Part shown: piece after piece, positions 28,301-34,977 of the stretch
Layout: each line of letters begins with the position of its first letter
Position numbering within the stretch: the stretch's first letter is position 1
DNA from: Nostoc sp. TCL240-02
GTDB taxonomy: Bacteria > Cyanobacteriota > Cyanobacteriia > Cyanobacteriales > Nostocaceae
Reading direction: 5' to 3'
Length of the DNA: 64,000 nucleotides
Assembly (NCBI RefSeq): GCF_013343235.1
Contig: NZ_CP040094.1
Location: 4,836,501-4,900,500 of the forward strand
The notes under the pieces: model-generated
Databases searched by the model: none
Told to the model about the DNA's origin: nothing
Seen by the model: only the letters and a program-made list of their open reading frames with translations
Translations under genes and position numbers: made by a program

Positions 28301-28631
28301 GCTCATCACCTTTGCTAATGAGCAACGTCTAATAGGAGAAAAAGCTGTTTCTGCGGCTTTAGCTGCTGGTTATACCCGTTTGCGTCCAGTATTAATGACT
28401 GCTGGGGCCATGATTATGGGGATGTTGCCAATGTCTCTTGGTTTAGGAGAAGGTGGTGAACAAAATGCTCCTTTAGGACGTGCTGTAATTGGTGGATTAT
28501 TAGCAGCAACAGTGGCAACTTTAATTTTTGTACCCGTAATTTACAGTATTTTGCGCCGAAAACAACCCCAAAATTTAGAGTTAGAGGAAGAACTATCCTC
28601 TACTATAAAATTAACTGTAGCCAATCGCTAA
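25395..28631 (+). CDS. RND-family efflux transporter, inner-membrane pump (HAE1/AcrB-like)
   Basis: 1078 residues, full length for the family, with the standard two halves each having a TM1, a large periplasmic loop and five further segments. The first TM starts at residue 12 (RPYTFVITSILIFVLG). The proton-relay Asp pair is visible in GLSLAVGILVDDATVEIENIH (LAVGILVDD). The second half shows VYCLIVVNFQSWIDPFIIM and the helices before the C-terminus. It exports hydrophobic or amphiphilic compounds with a periplasmic adaptor (next gene) and a TolC-like channel that is not encoded here. The adaptor lies 102 bases downstream on the same strand, so they form an operon. Confidence 0.93.
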   Translation: MWIVKLALRRPYTFVITSILIFVLGVVTITRMATDIFPEINIPVVSVIWSYSGVSPEEMEQRIVTTSERSFTTTVNDIEHIESQSLNGVSVIKVFFQPGAKIEAAVAQLTSNTQTILRGLPPGITPPLIIRYNASNVPILQLSVSSTSLSEQELYDNGNNFLRTQLATVQGASVPLPYGGKPRQIMVDIDPQALFAKGLSATDVTTAISAQNLILPGGNAKLGDREYSVRLNSSPQVLDALNNLPIKQINGTVIYIRDVAQVHDGFAVQNNIVRRDGRRSSLLTILKNGSASTLDVVARVKERLPKIQATLPKELDLEILFDQSIFVKASIHGVLTEGLIAACLTAAMILLFLGSWRSTLIVAISIPLSILCSIIALRLIGQTLNIMTLGGLSLAVGILVDDATVEIENIHRNLGQGKPLQQAILDGAQQIAVPAFISTLAICIVFIPIIFLTGVAQSLFMPLGMAVVFAMLASYLLSRTVVPMLAKFLLAKELHLYTEHENLENNSNGHVITKKDIFWRIHEQFNRQFEKFRQNYRNTLAKALNHRGVVFAMFGAFWVSALVLLPFVGQDFFPQVDAGQFRLHVRAPAGTRLEKTEQIFTQVENEIRQVIPEQELEIILDNIGLPVGGVNLAFSDTATIGAGDGEILVGLKEGKHHSTWQYVRQLRQTLTAQFPELTFFFQPADIVTQILNFGLPAPIDIQVIGPAKNRRDNYKIAKQIKNQIAQIPGAVDVHLHQVVDAPDLRINVDRSQAQRSGLTQRDVANNLLTSLSSSGQTSPNFWLDPIKGVSYLIAVQVPQYKLNSLEKIQNTPVANGSSSSQLLSNLAVVKRGKAPAVVNHYNVQPVFNIYANVQGRDLGGVANDIYKIVGQFQQKLPRGSSIIVKGQVETMNSSFLGLEVGLIFAIGLVYCLIVVNFQSWIDPFIIMMALPNALAGIVWILFVTNTTFSVPSLMGAIMSIGVATANSILLITFANEQRLIGEKAVSAALAAGYTRLRPVLMTAGAMIMGMLPMSLGLGEGGEQNAPLGRAVIGGLLAATVATLIFVPVIYSILRRKQPQNLELEEELSSTIKLTVANR

Positions 28632-28733
28632 ATTATTTGGGAATGATTAGATCCCCGAATTATTTAAGTATTTGGGGATATTAAAAAAACTTAGATTTTC
28701 ATAAATCAACAAATCAAATAGAAATTCTCTAAT

Positions 28734-30173
28734 ATGGATACTCAAGAAAATACCCAAGTTGATAATTCTGATTTCACATCAATCGCAGCAACAACTAAAA
28801 AAAGTCGCTTCACTTCTATCACCATTATTGCTACGACTACTTTAGTTATTACTGGACTTTTAGCACTTGGCATTATACCTCGGTTACAACAGAAGTCAGA
28901 ATTAAATGCTTTCGCTAAATCTACAACAAAAAAAGTTTCTTCGGTCAATATAGTTAAACCAAAAATTGCTGCTAATTTCACAGAGTTAGTCTTACCTAGC
29001 AGTATTCAAGCGAGCCAAGAAACCACTATTTATGCCCGTACAAGTGGCTATTTACAAAAAAAATTAGTGGATATTGGCGAACGTGTAAATAAGGGGCAGC
29101 TACTAGCTATAATTGATGCGCCGGAAACTGACCAAGATGTACAGCAAGCTCGTGCAGAATTGGCAAAATCTGAAGCTAATCTCGCTCAAGTTCAGGCAGA
29201 TTTAGCACAAAAGCAAAGTAATCTTTCTCAGACAAAAGCTAACTTAAAAGCTAGACAGGCGGAATTAGCCCAAGCACGTACTAACCTAGAATTAGCACGT
29301 CAAACTTGGCAACGTTGGCAATTACTTCAAAAGCAAGGAGCCGTGACAACACAAGCTGCTGATGAACGTGAAAGTGCTTTTAATGCAAGTCAAGCTAATG
29401 TAGATACTTTAATTGCTCGCGTTAATTCAGACCAAGAAAGTGTAAATACTGCTCTTGCAGCTATTAATTCCCAGAAAGCTAACATTAATGCGTTTATCGC
29501 AAGTAGGAGTGTTAGTAAATCAGATTTACAACGGATAACTGCTTTACAAACATTCAAACAAATTGTTGCCCCTTTTGCGGGTGTAATTACTGCTCGCAAT
29601 GTAGATTCCGGAGCTTTAATTTCTGCGGGTAGCAATAATAATAATGGAAATTCCTGGTTATTTAAGATTGCTCAGACAAATAATTTACGTATCCGAATTA
29701 ATGTTCCCCAGGCTTTTGTGCAATCAATTCACACTGGACAAACTGCGCTTATTCGTGTTCGTGAGCTACCGAAAAAATCTTTTTCTGGTAAAGTTATTCG
29801 GACTGCTGATGTCTTGGATGCTACTTCTAATACCCTTTTAACTGAAATTGAAGTACAGAATTCAGAGAATGTGTTGCGTCCTGGGATGTATGCTGAAGTC
29901 ACTTTTAAGACTGAACGTGCCAATCCACCTTTATTAGTACCAGCTAATACCTTAGTGATTAATGCAGATGGTATACAAGTAGCCACTGTGACAAAGGAAA
30001 AGAAAGTTAAGTACCAGAAAGTAGAGCTTGGACGAGATTATGGTACTGAAGTTGAAGTTGTTTCTGGTTTAAGCCCTAATGTTAGGTTAATTACTAATCC
30101 TACGGATGCTCTCCAAGATGGGAAATCGGTTCAGGTACTTGCATCTAAGCATAAGACTTCAATGCCAAGATAG
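28734..30173 (+). CDS. RND efflux periplasmic adaptor (membrane fusion protein)
   Basis: 479 residues. A single N-terminal membrane segment (about 26-48) anchors it. A lipoyl-like half motif YARTSGYLQKKLVDIGERV leads into a long Ala/Gln/Leu-rich coiled coil (about residues 125-250, with repeating LAQ.QADLAQKQ units), then the second lipoyl half FKQIVAPFAGVITARNVDSG, a beta-barrel and the membrane-proximal domain. This is the MFP layout that bridges the pump to an outer-membrane channel. The order pump-then-adaptor is the reverse of the common acrAB order. An imperfect hairpin between the two genes (28650-28679) may tune relative expression. Confidence 0.92.
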   Translation: MDTQENTQVDNSDFTSIAATTKKSRFTSITIIATTTLVITGLLALGIIPRLQQKSELNAFAKSTTKKVSSVNIVKPKIAANFTELVLPSSIQASQETTIYARTSGYLQKKLVDIGERVNKGQLLAIIDAPETDQDVQQARAELAKSEANLAQVQADLAQKQSNLSQTKANLKARQAELAQARTNLELARQTWQRWQLLQKQGAVTTQAADERESAFNASQANVDTLIARVNSDQESVNTALAAINSQKANINAFIASRSVSKSDLQRITALQTFKQIVAPFAGVITARNVDSGALISAGSNNNNGNSWLFKIAQTNNLRIRINVPQAFVQSIHTGQTALIRVRELPKKSFSGKVIRTADVLDATSNTLLTEIEVQNSENVLRPGMYAEVTFKTERANPPLLVPANTLVINADGIQVATVTKEKKVKYQKVELGRDYGTEVEVVSGLSPNVRLITNPTDALQDGKSVQVLASKHKTSMPR

Positions 30174-30270
30174 TAGATGGATTGAAAAAATACGTAACAA
30201 AAGCAATACTTACTAGTTTAGATTTAATTCAATACGCTTGGGATTCAGATAATTTATCCAACCATAAAAT

Positions 30271-30302
30271 TTGTAGAGATATTACAGTAGAACGTCTCTA
30301 CA
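30271..30302. repeat. Dispersed GTAGAGA repeat, third copy
   Basis: GTAGAGATATTACAGTAGAA then CGTCTCTAC: the ends GTAGAGA and TCTCTAC are exact inverted repeats. Related to the copies at 8954 and 11084. Lies between the RND operon and the HTH/PIN pair. Confidence 0.6.
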
Positions 30303-30461
30303 CCCTTATGATTACTGGAGTTCCGACATATTTTGCCAGATAGCTTGGCATCAGACAAGATAATTTATTTTTTCGGATATTTCGTTTATGTAGTGTGTAT
30401 TATAAGAGAGTGAATAGAAGTGACGGCGTAAAGCCCCACAACACAGGAGGAAGTAACCACG

Positions 30462-30929
30462 ATGTCTAGATATAGTGTGCTTTCAGAGTCTGTAATGCCT
30501 CCAGAGCAAGAAGCGCAATCTATCAAAGAACTGGCTCGCATACTGAACGTTAAAGATTTTCAGGCGAAACTAGTAGGAACTAACGGAGAAGAAATTCCCA
30601 TTCCTGATTTGGTGTATCAGGTGTTGCATCAGGCTGTTCATGCGATGGCATCAGGTAAAGTCGTATCTGTAGTAATTCAGGATCGGGAACTGACGACTCA
30701 ACAAGCAGGAGACTTTCTGAAAGTTTCACGTCCTCATTTAATTAAGTTATTAGAACAGGGAGAAATTCCCCACATCATGGTAGGAACACATCGGCGTGTT
30801 CGTTTTGAGGATTTGGTGAAATATAAGAAACAGCGTGATAGTCAGCGTAGGGAAGGACTTAAGCAATTTACTCAGTTTTTAGAAGAAGAGGGATTCTATG
30901 ATGACGACAGTAGCGAATTAGATCAGTAA
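30462..30929 (+). CDS. Excisionase-type HTH DNA-binding protein, probable antitoxin
   Basis: 155 residues. The N-terminal 70 residues contain IPIPDLVYQVLHQAVHAMASGK, then a MerR/excisionase-like helix-turn-helix LTTQQAGDFLKVSRPHLIKL (about 81-100) and the wing GEIPHIMVGTHRRVRFEDL. The C-terminus is acidic (FLEEEGFYDDD). AGGAGG lies 11 bases ahead of the ATG. It ends one base before the ATG of the PIN gene, so the two are translated together. This pairing of an excisionase-like protein with a PIN nuclease is a recognised toxin-antitoxin arrangement; the antitoxin role is inferred from it. Confidence 0.85.
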   Translation: MSRYSVLSESVMPPEQEAQSIKELARILNVKDFQAKLVGTNGEEIPIPDLVYQVLHQAVHAMASGKVVSVVIQDRELTTQQAGDFLKVSRPHLIKLLEQGEIPHIMVGTHRRVRFEDLVKYKKQRDSQRREGLKQFTQFLEEEGFYDDDSSELDQ

Positions 30930-30930
30930 A

Positions 30931-31782
30931 ATGGTACTCTCGGTTGTTTTGGATTCCTGTGTCATCTACCCTATGCCTTTGTGTGATACCTTGATGCGTG
31001 CTGCTGAGGCAGAGTTATATGAACTTCATTTTTCACAAGAAATTCTGGATGGTGCTACTCGTAACCTTGTAAAAGATGGAAGAATAAAAACAGACGCTAA
31101 GGCAGCATACTTTCAAGAACAAATCAAGACAAACTTTCCTGATGCAATGGTGGAAGTACCAAAGTATTTAGTTGCAGCAATGACAAATCATCCAGGCGAT
31201 CGCCATGTTGTTGCTGCTGCTATAGTTGTTAAAGCAGAAGTCATTGTTACTACTAACCTTAATGACTTCCCTCTAGAATCTTTAGCTCCTTATGAGATTG
31301 AAGCTTGGCATCCAGATGATTTTTTGGTTTACCTTGATGAGCAACATCCAGGAACAATGATTAAAATTATTTGGGAGCAGTCTAATGCCCTTAAACTTCC
31401 AAGGAGTGTTCCTGAAACCCTTGATAAGTTGGAAAAAAATAATTTAAAAAGAAAGAATAGAGTACCAAAATTTACTTGTAGTATTCGCTGCCAATTTTAT
31501 TGTGACGAAATTGTGCAAACTGCCAAAAAAGCTTTGAAGAGTCAGTTTGCAAAGAAAGCGCCAGAAGGTGGTAGGTGCTTTGAGGGCGAACGGTATCGAC
31601 TTTGGCAAAAAGAAGGAATTTTAACAATTACTGCTAAGGATAACCGGGGTGAGATTCTCAGGCTAAAGAATGGGATTATTGGTAGATATCTTTCAGCAGT
31701 GGATGTTGAGGCATTCCAAATCTTTGAACAAAACTTAGAGCAAAATTTAGAACAAGCAAAAACACAGAAATCACAAACTTGA
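30931..31782 (+). CDS. PIN-domain protein with extra C-terminal domain, probable toxin
   Basis: 283 residues, clearly longer than the usual 140-190 of PIN toxins. The PIN part (about 1-165) shows LDSCVIYP with Asp8, a central acidic region, HPGDRHVVAAAI and the strand VIVTTNLNDFP; these carry the acidic residues that bind Mg in the RNase site. It would cleave RNA and be held inactive by the upstream HTH protein. Residues from about 170 to 283 form an additional segment (FTCSIRCQFYCDEIVQTAKK, GRCFEGERYRLWQKEGILTITAKDNRG) rich in predicted strands, which I do not recognise. It may be an independent RNA- or protein-binding domain. Confidence 0.83.
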   Translation: MVLSVVLDSCVIYPMPLCDTLMRAAEAELYELHFSQEILDGATRNLVKDGRIKTDAKAAYFQEQIKTNFPDAMVEVPKYLVAAMTNHPGDRHVVAAAIVVKAEVIVTTNLNDFPLESLAPYEIEAWHPDDFLVYLDEQHPGTMIKIIWEQSNALKLPRSVPETLDKLEKNNLKRKNRVPKFTCSIRCQFYCDEIVQTAKKALKSQFAKKAPEGGRCFEGERYRLWQKEGILTITAKDNRGEILRLKNGIIGRYLSAVDVEAFQIFEQNLEQNLEQAKTQKSQT

Positions 31783-31840
31783 TAGCCTAACGTTGACTGC
31801 TAATGTTACATCTAGTATCGTTGAGTGGGGAAAAACCAAC

Positions 31841-32887
31841 GTGAAAGCACAGGTATTTAGAGGCGTTAATCAACTTTCTTACGAAGATATCCCAGTTCCA
31901 ACTGTGGAATCAGATGAAGTGCTGGTACAGGTGCGGGTTGTGGGGTTGTGTCAGTCAGATATTAAAAAAATTCGTTATCCACTTTATGAACCGCCGCGCA
32001 TTTTTGGACATGAAACTGCCGGCACGATCGCAGCAATAGGCAATAATGTCAAAGGTTGGCAAGTTGGACAACGGGTAGCGGTGATGCACCACATCCCCTG
32101 TATGCGTTGCGCCTACTGCCTAAATGATAATTTCTCTATGTGCGATGTCTACAAAAACATCTCCACTACCGCAGGCTTTAACGCCAGTGGCGGCGGTTTT
32201 GCTGATTATGTCAAAGTTCCCGGACATATTGTGGAAAATGGTGGGTTAATTTCCATCCCGGATAACATCAGTTTTGAAGAAGCCAGTTTTGTAGAACCAA
32301 CTAACTGCTGTTTGAAGGCGGTGAGAAAAGCTCAAATTGCTCCAGGACAAACTGTATTAGTTACTGGTGCTGGGCCTATTGGGTTAATGTTTATCATGTT
32401 GGTAAAGTATTTCGGAGCAAAAGCGATCGCTACCGATTTACTACCCTCTAGAATTGAGAAAGCCTTGAGTGTAGGTGCAGAAGCGGCTTTTGATGCGCGT
32501 GATGCCGATTTATCCGCCAAAATCTCTGCCTTAACTGGTGGACTAGGTGTTGATGTCACCCTGCTGGCGGTTCCGAGTGAGAAAGCTTTCTTTCAAGCAC
32601 TTGATAGTACCCGCAAAGGCGGTAAAATCTTGTTTTTTGCCGAATTTCCTGATGAGGTGGAAATTCCCATTAACCCGAATATCCTCTACCGTCGAGAAAT
32701 TGACTTGATAGGAAGTTATAGCTCATCTTATCGACTTCAGAATCTATCAGCCGATATTGTATTTAATCAGCGAATTGACGTACAAGCGTTGATTAGCGAT
32801 CGCTATCCATTAAAAGATTTATCAGCAGCTGTTGAGCAAGCGATCGCACCCACACCAGATACTTATAAAATCTTAATTTATCCGTAA
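31841..32887 (+). CDS. Zinc-dependent alcohol dehydrogenase (MDR family)
   Basis: Medium-chain dehydrogenase of 348 residues from GTG 31841 (MKAQVFRGVNQLSYEDIP); the frame can be extended to TTG 31793 but the added residues do not look like the family. Catalytic zinc: Cys37 in GLCQSD, His57-Glu58 in GHETAG. Structural zinc: Cys87, 90, 93 and 101 (CMRCAYC...C). The nucleotide fold is at GAGPIGLMFIML. The pattern is closest to the sorbitol/threonine dehydrogenase branch, so a polyol or secondary alcohol is a plausible substrate. It lies 58 bases after the PIN gene, perhaps by chance. Confidence 0.9.
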   Translation: MKAQVFRGVNQLSYEDIPVPTVESDEVLVQVRVVGLCQSDIKKIRYPLYEPPRIFGHETAGTIAAIGNNVKGWQVGQRVAVMHHIPCMRCAYCLNDNFSMCDVYKNISTTAGFNASGGGFADYVKVPGHIVENGGLISIPDNISFEEASFVEPTNCCLKAVRKAQIAPGQTVLVTGAGPIGLMFIMLVKYFGAKAIATDLLPSRIEKALSVGAEAAFDARDADLSAKISALTGGLGVDVTLLAVPSEKAFFQALDSTRKGGKILFFAEFPDEVEIPINPNILYRREIDLIGSYSSSYRLQNLSADIVFNQRIDVQALISDRYPLKDLSAAVEQAIAPTPDTYKILIYP

Positions 32888-32990
32888 AAGGAAGATTAGG
32901 GAGATGGGAGAGTGTTAAAACTAGAATTTTAAAGCTCAAAGGTTCAAAGTTAACCTTCATCTCTCTCATTTTCCTCTTGTCCGCAACAAA

Positions 32991-34283
32991 ATGCTTATTA
33001 CCCTACTTTTCGTCGCTCTACTAGCTTTCTATGTCGCCTGGAATCTCGGAGCAAACGATGTCGCTAATGCGATGGGAACCTCTGTAGGTTCCAAAGCTGT
33101 CACCCTCAAGCAAGCGATAATCATTGCTGGAATATTAGAGTTTACGGGTGCTGTATTGTTTGGACATGAGGTAACGGAAACTCTCGCAACGAAAATTGCT
33201 AATCCCGCCTTATTTGCAGCTACACCCCAAATATTAGTTACAGGGATGGTAACGGTACTAATTTCTTGTGGTGTGTGGTTGCAAATTGCCACATCACGCG
33301 GTTTACCTGTATCCTCTTCTCATGCGGTTGTTGGTGCGATCGCAGGATTTAGTTGGGTAGCTTTGGGAGTAGGTGCAATTGATTGGCCATCAATTGGCTT
33401 AATTAGCATTGGCTGGGTTTTAACGCCGTTAATTAGTGGTGCGATCGCTGCTTTATTTTACAGTCAAATCAAGCACTGGATTTTGGATCAACCCAATCAA
33501 GTAGTGCAATTACAAGAATGGATTCCCTGGTTGAGTACTGTGCTGCTAGGTGTATTCGGCGTGATTGTATTACCATCGCTGACTCAACCGCTAACCAATT
33601 TTGTAATTGAGCAAGTTGGTTTCAAAATCCCCGCTTACGACATCCCACTGTTAACGGGTGCAATAGCAGCAGTTGGACTCACAATCATTAGTTGGCGACA
33701 ATTGGGAGATTTGGGGAAAACAGAAAAGCCTACCCAATCCCCAATCCCCAATCCCCAGTCCTCAATACCCAATCCTGTAGAAAGATTATTCGCCCGATTC
33801 CAATTACTAAGTGCTTGCTTTGTCGCCTTTGCTCACGGTTCCAATGATGTGGGAAATGCGATCGCTCCTTTAGCTGCGATCGTCTACATCAATCGTACTG
33901 GTAGCGTACCTACAGATGGTCTTACCATTCCCCTTTGGATTTTAATCCTTGGCGGTGCTGGTATTGTTGGCGGTTTAGCTGTCTGGGGTAAAAAAGTCAT
34001 TGCCACTATTGGCGAAAACATTATTGCCTTGCAACCTAGTAGTGGTTTTTGTGCCGAACTTGCTACTGCTACTACCATCCTCATCGCCTCCCGGTTAGGT
34101 TTACCAGTCTCCACATCCCACGCTCTCGTCGGCGGTGTAGTTGGCATTGGACTAGTGCAAAATATTAAGTCGATTAAGTTCCAAACACTAAAAGGTATTG
34201 CTGCTGCATGGCTAATTACAATCCCTGTGAGTGCTTTACTTAGCGCTGCCATTTTTAGCATCGCCCGAATTTTATTCCGCTAA
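32991..34283 (+). CDS. Inorganic phosphate transporter, PiT family
   Basis: 430 residues in the inner membrane, importing phosphate with a cation. The two inverted halves each begin with the family motif: NLGANDVANAMGTSVGSKAV near residue 18 and AHGSNDVGNAIAPLAAI near 281. About ten hydrophobic segments are visible. Between the halves the cytoplasmic loop contains TQSPIPNPQSSIPNPV, encoded by heptamer tandem repeats inserted in frame (33731-33776). The loop normally tolerates length change, so transport is probably intact. ATG at 32991. Confidence 0.92.
   Translation: MLITLLFVALLAFYVAWNLGANDVANAMGTSVGSKAVTLKQAIIIAGILEFTGAVLFGHEVTETLATKIANPALFAATPQILVTGMVTVLISCGVWLQIATSRGLPVSSSHAVVGAIAGFSWVALGVGAIDWPSIGLISIGWVLTPLISGAIAALFYSQIKHWILDQPNQVVQLQEWIPWLSTVLLGVFGVIVLPSLTQPLTNFVIEQVGFKIPAYDIPLLTGAIAAVGLTIISWRQLGDLGKTEKPTQSPIPNPQSSIPNPVERLFARFQLLSACFVAFAHGSNDVGNAIAPLAAIVYINRTGSVPTDGLTIPLWILILGGAGIVGGLAVWGKKVIATIGENIIALQPSSGFCAELATATTILIASRLGLPVSTSHALVGGVVGIGLVQNIKSIKFQTLKGIAAAWLITIPVSALLSAAIFSIARILFR
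33731..33776. repeat. In-frame heptamer repeats within the phosphate transporter gene
   Basis: Units such as CCAATCC, CCAATCC, CCAGTCC and CAATACC follow one another on a 7-base period. Six or seven units keep the frame and code for Pro/Asn/Ser/Ile-rich residues. The same unit family fills many gaps in the window. Confidence 0.8.
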
Positions 34284-34977
34284 GAATTATTAATATTTTC
34301 CTAACTTTTTCATCTACTAAATCTACTCAAAGTAGAACCCAAACTGCAACAACGCCAAAAAAGCGGGTTTTTGCAGAATTGCTGCTCATTCATTAGAATG
34401 TTGTGCAGGGGATAGCGTAACTTTGAATTTCCACAGAAAGATACTTTAATCTCCATTTAGAGATATAAACTGTCACACAAGTTACATTCCACAGAAATTT
34501 ACAACTAGTTTCGCAAGTCAGATAACTTTTCGCCTAAGCACACGCATCTACAAGTCTTTGACAATTACTATTGGTAGCAAAACAATAAATATTTATTTGG
34601 AGTGAGATTTATTTAAAAGTAAAAATCTCATTGGCAAATATTATATTGATGTACATGCAACGGATCAAAAATAAAAAAGGTGTCATTTCAAGCTAGTTAC
34701 AGCCATACGACAATCTAAAATCGTTCGACTGAGGAAAACCGGAGTCCAAAATCGAATGGCTAAATACTTAATCAATGCTGAAAAAATACCGATTATTAAG
34801 CAGTAAGGTACATTTGCTGCTTTGCCAAGTTGTGTTCAGTATGACAGAATTACGTTGAAATGCGGAAGTGCTGTTAAAATTTTTAATTTATCTGACAAAA
34901 TACAGGAAATTAGGATGAGCGCCAATAAAGCGTACCGGAAGCAGCTTTATCGTCAAGGTGTTAGAGGTTAGAAGCTA
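34284..34977. other. Intergenic region, 694 bp, no gene seen
   Basis: AT-rich gap between the phosphate transporter and the DMT-fusion gene. AAAAAAGCGGGTTTTT around 34357-34372 may be a weak terminator element. No supported reading frame or repeat of known type was found. The last 60 bases include GAGG 10 bases ahead of the next ATG. Confidence 0.4.
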
